Part shown: piece by piece, positions 25,497 through 32,873 of the stretch
Position numbering within the stretch: position 1 is the stretch's first letter
Layout of the letters: every line of letters begins with the position of its first letter
Origin: Bog-756 sp963769905
Lineage (GTDB): Bacteria; Actinomycetota; Acidimicrobiia; Acidimicrobiales; RAAP-2
NCBI GenBank assembly: GCA_963769905.1
Contig: CAVYNG010000002.1
Span: forward strand, 1,054,001 to 1,118,000
DNA: 64,000 bases
Direction of reading: 5' to 3'
Notes under the pieces: model-generated
Databases searched by the model: none
Told to the model about the DNA's origin: nothing
Seen by the model: only the letters and a program-made list of their open reading frames with translations
Translations under genes and position numbers: made by a program

Positions 25497-26687
25497 TCAG
25501 ACCGGCACCCCGACCTTCATCACGCGTGCGAGGTTACCGCCCATGATGCCCGCCACCTCTTCGTCTGAGAGCGACTTCGGAAGGTAGTCGGCGAAGCGGC
25601 GAGGCTCGGCGAGACCCTCCGGGTGCGGCCAGTCGGAGCCGAAGACCAGATGGTCTGCGCCCATCGCGTCGATCACCTCGTCGAAATCGTCCTCGTGGAA
25701 CGGGCTGATCCAGCAGTTGCGCTTGAACGCGTCGACCGGGTCCTCGACGAACAGCTGCGGCATCTTCTTGTAGGTCGCCTGGAGATCTTCGAGGAGCGGC
25801 ACTACCCACTCGCTTCCGTTCTCCACGAAGACGATCCGGAGGTCGGGAAACCGCGAGAGAAGACCATGACAGGTCATCGAGGCCGCCGCGTCGAGTGCCG
25901 GCCGATGGGAGAGCAGCATCATCTTGAACGGCTCGAGCTGGAACGGGAGGTACTCGGTCGGGCCCGTCCATTCGCCCATGAGTCGCGAGTATCCGCTGTC
26001 CGAGGCGTGCATCGAGACCGGGATGTCCGCCTCGACCACTTTCTCCCAGAAGGGATCGAAGTAGGGCATTGCGAAGGAACGGGCGCCGCCCGGGACGGGC
26101 ACCGGGGCCGGGCGGATGAGAACGGTCTTGGCTCCGCGCTCGAGGCACCACTCGAGCTCGGCGATCGCCTTGTCGACCAGGGGAAGGGTGACGACCGGTG
26201 TGGAGAAGATCCGGTCCTTGTAATTGAACGTCCACGTCTCGTGCATCCACTCGTTGAGGGCGTGGATGGCCGCGTGAGTCAGCTCGGCGTCGTCGCGCAT
26301 GCGCTCCTCGAGCAGGCTGGCGAGCGTGGGGAACATGAGGGTCTGGTCGAGGCCGAGCTCGTCCATCAGCTCGAGCCGGGGCTCGGGCTCGCGGAACGCG
26401 GGGATCGCGCGCATCGGCTCGCCGATGAGCTCGCGGTAGGACTTGCCCTCGGGATTGCCGTTGCGGAAGTACTCCTCTTGAGCTCCGGGACGGGCCACCA
26501 CGTCGAAGGTCGGGTTCGGGATGTAGTCGCTGATCATCCCGCCGACGACGATCTTGGTCCTGCCTTCGATCTCCACGTACTTGATCGCGCCCGTGTACTC
26601 CTTGGGGAGGTGGCGGGTGAACGCGTCGCGAGTCTCGTAGAGGTGGTTGTCGGCGTCGAAGGTACGGAGGTCACGCAGAACGGACAT
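25497..26687 (-). CDS. amidohydrolase_2 family metal-dependent hydrolase
   Basis: The 396-residue protein is another TIM-barrel amidohydrolase_2 member. It starts RDLRTFDADNHLYETRDAF with the metal-site DNHxxE, has SMHASDSGY in mid chain and GSDWPHPEGL with the catalytic Asp near the end. Relatives include decarboxylases and C-C or ester hydrolases acting on cyclic acids. The start at ATG 26687 lacks a Shine-Dalgarno sequence but sits 6 bases after a -10-like TACCCT with a TTGACG -35 at 17-base spacing, so the mRNA is probably leaderless. It is the second of three amidohydrolase_2 paralogues in the window. Confidence 0.9.
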   Translation of the reverse strand: MSVLRDLRTFDADNHLYETRDAFTRHLPKEYTGAIKYVEIEGRTKIVVGGMISDYIPNPTFDVVARPGAQEEYFRNGNPEGKSYRELIGEPMRAIPAFREPEPRLELMDELGLDQTLMFPTLASLLEERMRDDAELTHAAIHALNEWMHETWTFNYKDRIFSTPVVTLPLVDKAIAELEWCLERGAKTVLIRPAPVPVPGGARSFAMPYFDPFWEKVVEADIPVSMHASDSGYSRLMGEWTGPTEYLPFQLEPFKMMLLSHRPALDAAASMTCHGLLSRFPDLRIVFVENGSEWVVPLLEDLQATYKKMPQLFVEDPVDAFKRNCWISPFHEDDFDEVIDAMGADHLVFGSDWPHPEGLAEPRRFADYLPKSLSDEEVAGIMGGNLARVMKVGVPV

Positions 26688-26693
26688 ACCGTC

Positions 26694-26722
26694 AGGGTAA
26701 GAGTTTTTGACAACGACGTCAA
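26694..26722 (-). promoter_or_regulatory. promoter with overlapping palindrome upstream of the amidohydrolase genes
   Basis: On the minus strand TTGACG (26722-26717) and TACCCT (26699-26694) are 17 bases apart, and ATG follows 6 bases later. The inverted repeat TTGAC-AACGAC-GTCAA (26707-26722) covers the -35, a classic place for a repressor to sit. Confidence 0.6.
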
Positions 26723-26863
26723 TATCAGGTCGCTGGTGAGCAAAAGATCCTGGTCGACGTCGGGCGAAGTTCGCCCTGAGGTAGGGATCCCGGCGCGAGA
26801 GGAGGTTCGGGCTCGACGGGGCCGGTGGGCGTCGATGGCAGTGCGGCCGCCGGGGTGTGCAGG

Positions 26864-27193
26864 TCAGAGCGCCGGTTCGACCACCGCGTCGAGGGAGGCA
26901 GCACCGGCGTCAGGGACCCGCGGCTGCCGCCAGACCTCCACCGGGAAGGACACAGTGCAGAGCGCGCAGAACAACCACATGAGGCGCTTGTCCTCCTCGC
27001 TCATGCTCCGGTCGTAGGGGACTGCTTCGAGGTGCTCGCGTGCCTCGTCGAGGAAGGGGAAGGCCGCGTCGTAGAAGGTCTGGAGCTCCTCGATGGTGCT
27101 GTGGACGCGCTTGTCGTAGGCGGCGCGCTCGCCGCGTGCGGCCCAGTCGGCGAAGGGCTCCAGCGCGGCGAACTGCTCGGGGAAGGTCGCCAT
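26864..27193 (-). CDS. small companion protein of the Rieske oxygenase
   Basis: The 109-residue protein (MATFPEQFAALEPFADWA, then KRVHSTIEELQTFYDAAFPFLDEAREHL) is all-helical in appearance and lacks any metal motif. Similar small proteins are often encoded directly downstream of ring-hydroxylating oxygenase genes in actinobacteria, with no proven role. ATG 27193 is only 2 bases after the oxygenase stop, so translation is probably coupled. A longer frame to 27718 is a shadow of the oxygenase gene. Confidence 0.78.
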   Translation of the reverse strand: MATFPEQFAALEPFADWAARGERAAYDKRVHSTIEELQTFYDAAFPFLDEAREHLEAVPYDRSMSEEDKRLMWLFCALCTVSFPVEVWRQPRVPDAGAASLDAVVEPAL

Positions 27194-27195
27194 GG

Positions 27196-28488
27196 TCAGG
27201 CCAGTCCCATGATCGAAACGGGGCTGTCCGGGTGCTGGCTCAGGTAGTCGGCGACGTAGTCGGCCGTCGTCTGATGGAGGTGGCGCAGGAGGATCTCCTG
27301 ATCGTTGAGCGGGAACTCCTTGACGACCCGCGACTCGAGCATGGTCTGGGTCGCCTCGAGCGTGTTGGCGTCCTGGAGTCCGTACTCCTTGAACGAGACG
27401 ACGGCGAGCTCCTGTTGCACCCGCTCCCAAGCGTTGCGCGGTGGCACGAAGTAGCAGGTTCCTTCGAAGATGTGCGTGTGGTACGAGGTGGGCCAGTAGT
27501 GGTAGGTCAGCACCCAGTTCGGCTTCCAGATGAGGATCATCCAGTTGGGGTAGAAGAGATACGAGTCGAGGCCCCAGGCCCTGCTCCTCGCCGGGTTGAG
27601 CCCAGTGGGAAGATCGATGTCGATGGGCGGGTCCCACGGGCCGAACAAGCCGCTCCGCACCTTCCGCTCGATCGGTTTGACCATCATCTCGTCCTTCGGC
27701 GGTGCCATGCCGCCCCACGAGGAGACGAGACCGTGCGGGCCGTCGATGGCGTAGTAGAGAGCCTCGTAGCCGGCACTCTGCAACTTGTGCGATTCCTCCT
27801 GCACCGACTGCTTCGCGTGCAACACAGGAGCGTGGTAGAACTCGGTGAAGGCGTCGATGTAGAGCTTCCAGTTGCTCCCGACCTCTGCCCGGTACTTGTA
27901 CACCTGGGTCATCTCGTGGAACGGGTACCCCTCGATGCCGGCCGCGAAGCTACCCAGGTACTCCTTCAACGGCTGGGGGGTTCCCTCTCGATCGAGGTTG
28001 ACGAAGATCCAGCCCTCCCAGGTCTCGCAGTGCACGGGGACAAGCCCGTAGTCCCCCTTGTCGAGGCCGAAGAACTCCGACTCCTGCTGGACGAAGGTGC
28101 ACGCCCCTTCCAGGTCGTATCGCCAGCCGTGGTACTTGCAGGTGAACTGCCGGCAGACTCCGGAGGTCTCGTCTTGGGGGAAGTCTTGCCAGACCAGCTT
28201 GTTCCCTCGGTGCCGGCAGATGTTGTAGAACGCGCGGACGTCGGTCTCAGAGGACCTCACGACGACGATCGAGGTGTCGAGGACCTGGATCTCCTTGGTG
28301 AAATAGGAGCCGCGACGGGGGATCTGCTCGACACGCCCGACGTTGAGCCAGGTCTTGGCGAAGACGGCCTGCCGCTCGAGCTCGTAGTAGCCGGGCGAGA
28401 TCGAGTCCTCGTAGTCCGTCGGGCTCGTCTTCAACTGGGGGTAGTGCGCGGTCCAGCTGCCTTCCTCCGGCTTTGTGAAGTGGGCCAT
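27196..28488 (-). CDS. Rieske non-heme iron oxygenase, alpha subunit
   Basis: The 430-residue protein contains a Rieske [2Fe-2S] site Cys91-x-His93 and Cys117-xx-His120 (CRH, CKYH) and a mononuclear iron site EFYHAPVLH with His219 and His224 in a C-terminal catalytic domain. It would hydroxylate a ring using electrons from a reductase. No reductase is adjacent; the KshB-like protein at 58644 is the only candidate in the window. No beta subunit gene is present, which fits alpha3-type oxygenases such as KshA. ATG 28488 has GAGGAG about 5 bases upstream. It is divergent from a nitroreductase gene. Confidence 0.94.
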   Translation of the reverse strand: MAHFTKPEEGSWTAHYPQLKTSPTDYEDSISPGYYELERQAVFAKTWLNVGRVEQIPRRGSYFTKEIQVLDTSIVVVRSSETDVRAFYNICRHRGNKLVWQDFPQDETSGVCRQFTCKYHGWRYDLEGACTFVQQESEFFGLDKGDYGLVPVHCETWEGWIFVNLDREGTPQPLKEYLGSFAAGIEGYPFHEMTQVYKYRAEVGSNWKLYIDAFTEFYHAPVLHAKQSVQEESHKLQSAGYEALYYAIDGPHGLVSSWGGMAPPKDEMMVKPIERKVRSGLFGPWDPPIDIDLPTGLNPARSRAWGLDSYLFYPNWMILIWKPNWVLTYHYWPTSYHTHIFEGTCYFVPPRNAWERVQQELAVVSFKEYGLQDANTLEATQTMLESRVVKEFPLNDQEILLRHLHQTTADYVADYLSQHPDSPVSIMGLA

Positions 28489-28535
28489 CGATCTCCTCTG
28501 ACGGGCGTGCCCCTCCCACGGAAGTCTACGCTAGG

Positions 28536-28571
28536 TCTCAAAAGTTGGGAAGGGGAATCTCTAACTTGAGA
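28536..28571. promoter_or_regulatory. imperfect inverted repeat between the Rieske and nitroreductase genes
   Basis: TCTCAA (28536-28541) and TTGAGA (28566-28571) are exact inverted arms with a 24-base spacer. The adjoining bases AAGTT and AACTT are also inverted, so each half is longer with a two-base slip. The right arm overlaps the -10-like GAATAT/TATCAT in front of the nitroreductase start at 28583. It is a candidate operator for both divergent genes. Confidence 0.45.
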
Positions 28572-28582
28572 ATATCATTTCC

Positions 28583-29293
28583 GTGAGCGGTCCACCGACC
28601 GACTTCTGGACGGTGATCTCGACGGCGAGGACGATCCGACGGTTCACCGACCAACCGGTCGACGACGCACTGCTCGCCCGGTGCCTCGAGGCCGCGACCT
28701 GGGCGCCGAACGGCGCCAACGCGCAGGAATGGCGATTCGTCGTCCTTCGTTCCGAGGAGGTACGGGCCGCCGTGAGGGATGCCGCCGCGCAGGCCTTGAA
28801 GATCATCGAACCGGTCTACGGGATGGCGCGCCCGGCGGAAGGCGACGACAGCCGCCGGGCACGATCCAACCGCGCCACCTACGAGCTGCACGATCGAGCA
28901 GGTGAATTCACCTCGGTCTTGTTCGCGCAGCAGCGGTTCCCATCTGCGTCCGAGCTGCTTCTCGGAGGTTCGATCTTCCCGGCGATGCAGAACTTCCTGC
29001 TGGCAGCCCGCGCGCTCGGGCTGGGGGCGTGTCCCACCAGTTGGGCCTCGTACGGCGGGGAGGCGTTGATCCGTGAGGCGGTCGGGGTCCCCGAGGACTG
29101 GATGATCGCAGGGCACGTGGTCGTGGGTTGGCCGCGGGGCCGGCACGGCCCGCTTCGTCGCCGACCGCTCGGCGACGTCGTGTTCATCGACCGTTGGGAG
29201 ACTCCGGCATCGAGCATCGTGGGCGAGGACCCGGGTGTCGATCGGTCAAGTGGCTCGAACGCACACGATCAGAAGAAGGAGAACGATGAGTGA
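28583..29293 (+). CDS. nitroreductase family FMN-dependent oxidoreductase
   Basis: The 236-residue protein has the nitroreductase start TARTIRRFTDQPV, the FMN/dimer segment ATWAPNGANAQEWRF and the late GWPRGR segment. It would reduce nitro groups, quinones or enones using NAD(P)H. GTG 28583 has no Shine-Dalgarno sequence but a -10-like hexamer 4-7 bases upstream, so it may be leaderless. A hydrophilic tail after about residue 205 runs into the next gene, overlapping it by 8 bases. The overlap with the SDR at 29286 suggests a two-gene operon. Confidence 0.9.
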   Translation: MSGPPTDFWTVISTARTIRRFTDQPVDDALLARCLEAATWAPNGANAQEWRFVVLRSEEVRAAVRDAAAQALKIIEPVYGMARPAEGDDSRRARSNRATYELHDRAGEFTSVLFAQQRFPSASELLLGGSIFPAMQNFLLAARALGLGACPTSWASYGGEALIREAVGVPEDWMIAGHVVVGWPRGRHGPLRRRPLGDVVFIDRWETPASSIVGEDPGVDRSSGSNAHDQKKENDE

Positions 29294-30047
29294 ACACCCT
29301 TCGAGAGTCGGCATCGTCACCGGTGCTGCATCGGGCATCGGTCTCGGCATCGCGGAGCGTCTGGCGCGCGACGGCATCAAGGTCGCGCTGTTCGACCTGA
29401 ACGCCGCAGAGGCGGAGTCCGAGGCGGAGCGGATCCGAGGCGAGGGACACGAGGCCATGGCGGTCCGGGTCGACGTGGCCGACCGAGCCGCCGTCGAGAG
29501 CGGCGTCGACGAGGTACGGGCGCAGTGGGGGCCGGTGACGATTCTCGTGAACAACGCCGGCAAGGAGGGCTTCCGGCGGTTCCTCGACATCTCTCCCGAC
29601 GAGTTCGAATCGCTGCTCCGGATCAATCTGGTCGGCACCTTCCACTGCTGTCAGGTGGTCCTGCCCGACATGATCGAGGCCGGCTGGGGACGGATCGTGA
29701 ACATCTCCTCGTCGAGCACCCAGAGCGGTCAGCCGCTCATGGCCCACTACGTCGCGTCCAAGTCGGGAATGGTCGGACTGACCAAGTCGCTGGCGCTCGA
29801 GTTCGGACCTTCCGGAATCACCGTCAACACCATCCCGCCCGGCTTCATCGACACGCCGATGACCCGTCGCAACGACGAGAAGGGCCGCCTCGGCCCCGGC
29901 GGCATGCAGGAAGCGGTGGCCCGGACACCGGTCCGGCGCGCCGGACTCCCCGCGGACATCGCCGCCGCGTGCTCGTTCCTCGTATCGGACGACGCGGGTT
30001 ACGTCACCGGCCAGATCATCGGAGTCAACGGAGGCCGTAACACCTGA
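29286..30047 (+). CDS. short-chain dehydrogenase/reductase (FabG-like)
   Basis: The 253-residue protein has the classical SDR features: TGAASGIG at the N terminus, VNNAGKEG, an active-site Ser in NISSSSTQSG, Tyr-xxx-Lys in YVASK, and VTGQIIGVNGG at the C terminus. It would interconvert a hydroxyl and a ketone with NAD(P). ATG 29286 overlaps the nitroreductase stop by 8 bases and AAGGAG precedes it at 29276-29281. The frame extends to 29235, but that would lengthen the overlap without adding family sequence. Confidence 0.93.
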   Translation: MSEHPSRVGIVTGAASGIGLGIAERLARDGIKVALFDLNAAEAESEAERIRGEGHEAMAVRVDVADRAAVESGVDEVRAQWGPVTILVNNAGKEGFRRFLDISPDEFESLLRINLVGTFHCCQVVLPDMIEAGWGRIVNISSSSTQSGQPLMAHYVASKSGMVGLTKSLALEFGPSGITVNTIPPGFIDTPMTRRNDEKGRLGPGGMQEAVARTPVRRAGLPADIAAACSFLVSDDAGYVTGQIIGVNGGRNT

Positions 30048-30150
30048 GAGCCGCGATCGACGCCGGTCGATCGAGCAGATGGTGTCCTCTGGTTGCGCTG
30101 GAGTGTGCGCGCACCTTTCACGCCGGCCTCGTTCTGATGACCCCGATTGC

Positions 30151-30167
30151 TCATTGCGGACCAATGA
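30151..30167. promoter_or_regulatory. inverted repeat upstream of the solute-binding protein gene
   Basis: TCATTG and CAATGA are perfect 6-base arms around CGGAC. The element is about 60 bases upstream of the start at 30228, the right distance for a repressor or activator site. No obvious -10 can be assigned with certainty. Confidence 0.5.
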
Positions 30168-30227
30168 TTAGGTGCGCTAGCTTGCCGCCCGAGCCGGGGT
30201 GCAGGGCACCAGGTAAAGGGGGAGACC

Positions 30228-31478
30228 ATGCGGTGCAAAGCCGGGTTCTTGCTCGCCATCGTGGCGAGCCTGTCCGTCATCGCGGCGGGATGCAGTTCTT
30301 CGGGCAACGCCACCACCCAGGACAGCTCGGGTAGCGGACAGAGTGGCACCACCTACACCATCGGGATCCTCACCGATGTCACCGGTCCGGGCGCCTCGGC
30401 CGACGCCTCGGCCGTGCAAGGCGTGGAGGCAGGAATCGCCGCTGCCCGTCAGCAGGGGTACCACTTCAAGTACGTGGTGGGGGACACTCAGACCTCGACG
30501 ACCGGCGCGCTGACGGCGGCCCAGAAGCTGGTCGAGGAGGACCACGCCCTGGCGGTGGTCGCGATCTCCGGCATCACGTTCACCGCGGCACCGTTCCTCA
30601 CCTCGCAAGGGGTCCCTGTGGTCGGCTCTCCCCAGGACGGCAACGAGTGGCTCGCCAGCAAGAACATGTTCCCCGTCTTCGGATGGAACGACCCGACCAA
30701 GGTCGCGACGACATTCGGGAACTTCCTGAAGAAGCAAGGAGTGACTAACGTCGGTACCCTGGGCTACGGAGTCGAGCCCCTCTCGGCCGCAGCGCCGAAA
30801 CAGTACGCGGCCTCGGCCGAGGCCGTTGGCATCAAAGCCGGTTACGTGAACTCGGGCTTTCCCTACGGGAGTACCAACGTGCAGCCGGTCGCGCTGGCGA
30901 TGAAGAGTGCCGGTGTCGACGGTGCGGTCACCGCGGTCGAGCCCAATACCGGCCTGGCGCTCGTGACCTCGCTCCGACAGAGCGGAGCCGATCCCAAAGT
31001 GGCGCTGATGGCGACCGGTTACGGCGGTGATCTCACCCAGGCCGGACCGGGTGCCCTGCAGAGCGCGCAGAACGTCTACTTCTACCTGGTGTTCGAACCG
31101 GTGGCGATGCACACACCGGCCACCGTCAAGTTCCAGAACGCACTGCGAAGCATCGGCGTCAACGGCACCCCGACCTTCGGCGAGTACCAGGGGTATGCGT
31201 CGGTCAACGCGATCGTCCGCGGGCTCCAAGCCGGCGGCCCGAACCCGACGCAGGCCTCCTTGATCCACGGTCTTTCCAGTGTGACCAACTACGACGCCGA
31301 CGGTTTGCTCGACGGACATACCGTCGACTTCGCAGCCCGGAAGGCGGAGGTCTTCGGGCCCGACAACTGTCTCTACATGACCAAGCTGGTCGGAGCCACG
31401 TTCCAGTTGGTAGCGGGCGCCGACCCCGTTTGTGGAACCGAAGTACCCGGCAAGACGATTCCGCTCAGCTCTTCTTGA
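30228..31478 (+). CDS. lipoprotein solute-binding protein, LivK-like (type I periplasmic-binding fold)
   Basis: The 416-residue protein has a signal peptide with lipobox IAAGC (Cys22), then a Ser/Gly-rich linker and a leucine/amide-type binding domain starting YTIGILTDVTGPG. It would bind a substrate outside the membrane for a branched-chain amino acid-type ABC transporter. No permease or ATPase gene is nearby, so it either works with a transporter encoded elsewhere or has a sensing role. GGGGGAGA is 3-4 bases from ATG 30228. Next to catabolic clusters such proteins often bind aromatic or terpenoid acids, which is an inference here. Confidence 0.9.
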   Translation: MRCKAGFLLAIVASLSVIAAGCSSSGNATTQDSSGSGQSGTTYTIGILTDVTGPGASADASAVQGVEAGIAAARQQGYHFKYVVGDTQTSTTGALTAAQKLVEEDHALAVVAISGITFTAAPFLTSQGVPVVGSPQDGNEWLASKNMFPVFGWNDPTKVATTFGNFLKKQGVTNVGTLGYGVEPLSAAAPKQYAASAEAVGIKAGYVNSGFPYGSTNVQPVALAMKSAGVDGAVTAVEPNTGLALVTSLRQSGADPKVALMATGYGGDLTQAGPGALQSAQNVYFYLVFEPVAMHTPATVKFQNALRSIGVNGTPTFGEYQGYASVNAIVRGLQAGGPNPTQASLIHGLSSVTNYDADGLLDGHTVDFAARKAEVFGPDNCLYMTKLVGATFQLVAGADPVCGTEVPGKTIPLSSS

Positions 31479-31616
31479 ACTCCGGGAGGAAAGAGGGCCC
31501 CTTGTTGCCACCGGACGCTTCCCATGTCCATCAGGCCCGGCGGTCGGCCGGATCGGCTCCCGGTTCGTTTCGGCGGTGCACCCCGTCCCCGATACGCTTT
31601 TCACCTGTTGAGGCCG

Positions 31617-32873
31617 GTGGCAACTGACGGAGCCCGAAGGGCAGAGATCCTCGAGACCGCAGCGACGCTGTTCGCATCGTCGGGCCTGCGAACCTCGCTG
31701 AAGGAGATTGCCGACGAGTGCGGCATCCTCCCGGGGAGCCTGTATCACCACTTCGACTCCAAGGAAGCGATCATCATCGAACTGGTCGAGCGCTATCGCG
31801 ACGACTTGGATCAGGTGGCTGAACAGGCAGTCGAGGACCTTCACCCATCCTCCTCTCGCTCTGTCGAGGTACGGATCACGGAGTTCGGGCGGGCGATCGC
31901 CGAATGCGGGGTCCGCCATCGCGCGGCACTGCTGCTCACGCTGTACGAGCCCCCGGCAGTCCTCGGAGACGATCTCGCAAAGCTGGCCCTGCAGGCTCCG
32001 ACCGCCGTCGAGGCGGCAATGCTCCAGATCCTTCGTGAAGGGCGTGCATCCCGAAGCATTCGATCCGACATCGATCTCGGACTCCTGGCCGACCGTCTCT
32101 GTCAGGGCATGCTGCACGTCGGTGTGGGGGTCTCCCACCTGACGCCGGGAGCCGAACACGTCCCCGAGCTCCGGATGGGGATCCTTCTCCACGGCATCGG
32201 CGTGCGGGCGCCCTCGAATGCCGAGCTCGATCGTTCGGTCGCGCTGGAGGCGGCACGAGACGTGATCGACACCTGGGAGGACGAAGAGGAAAAGGACGAC
32301 GGTCGGACCGGCGACCTCAAGGCAACTGCACGGGCCGAGTTCGGCCGGCGAGGGTACGAGTCCACCACGATGCGAGACATCGCCGCTGCGGCAGGTCTCA
32401 GCACCGGGACGGTCTACCGATCCTTCGGTTCGAAGGAGGAGCTCCTGATGTCGATCATGGGCTCGTACTCGGAGAACTTGAAGACCTCGTGGGCTGCCGT
32501 GTTGGGCAGCGAGTCGTCGCCGACCGAGAAGCTCGATGCACTGATGTGGGTGAACATCCAGGTCCTCGACAGGTTCAGTGACGAGTTCAAGATCCAGCTG
32601 GCCTGGCTCCGGCAATCGCCGCCGAGTACTCCCAATCTGGACTTCTCGTTTCGCGCGCACCTTCGCCAGATCAGGACACTTCTCGCGAACGGGTCGCAGA
32701 CGGGTGAACTCCGCCTCGAGGGTGCGACGGCAGACGTGAGAGCTCGAGCCGTCTTCGAAGCCGTGATGATGTCTCCGAACATCATCCGAGCTGCCGGCAC
32801 CCGAGGCGCGCATGGACTCGCCCGTGACACCGTGCTGCGAGGCGCGCTGTCGCGGCCGCGAGCCCGACGGTGA
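31617..32873 (+). CDS. double TetR regulator (two TetR units fused in tandem)
   Basis: The protein contains two complete TetR DNA-binding domains. The first begins ARRAEILETAATLFASSGL and has GSLYHHFDSKEA; the second, about 220 residues later, begins LKATARAEFGRRGYEST and has TGTVYRSFGSKEEL. Each is followed by its own helical ligand-binding domain. Tandem TetR proteins are known but uncommon and could bind DNA as a pseudo-dimer. GTG 31617 is the chosen start, with TTG 31608 as alternative; the frame is open to 31524. Its stop overlaps the start of the VWA gene (GTGA), so it is part of that operon and probably controls it. Confidence 0.87.
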   Translation: MATDGARRAEILETAATLFASSGLRTSLKEIADECGILPGSLYHHFDSKEAIIIELVERYRDDLDQVAEQAVEDLHPSSSRSVEVRITEFGRAIAECGVRHRAALLLTLYEPPAVLGDDLAKLALQAPTAVEAAMLQILREGRASRSIRSDIDLGLLADRLCQGMLHVGVGVSHLTPGAEHVPELRMGILLHGIGVRAPSNAELDRSVALEAARDVIDTWEDEEEKDDGRTGDLKATARAEFGRRGYESTTMRDIAAAAGLSTGTVYRSFGSKEELLMSIMGSYSENLKTSWAAVLGSESSPTEKLDALMWVNIQVLDRFSDEFKIQLAWLRQSPPSTPNLDFSFRAHLRQIRTLLANGSQTGELRLEGATADVRARAVFEAVMMSPNIIRAAGTRGAHGLARDTVLRGALSRPRARR

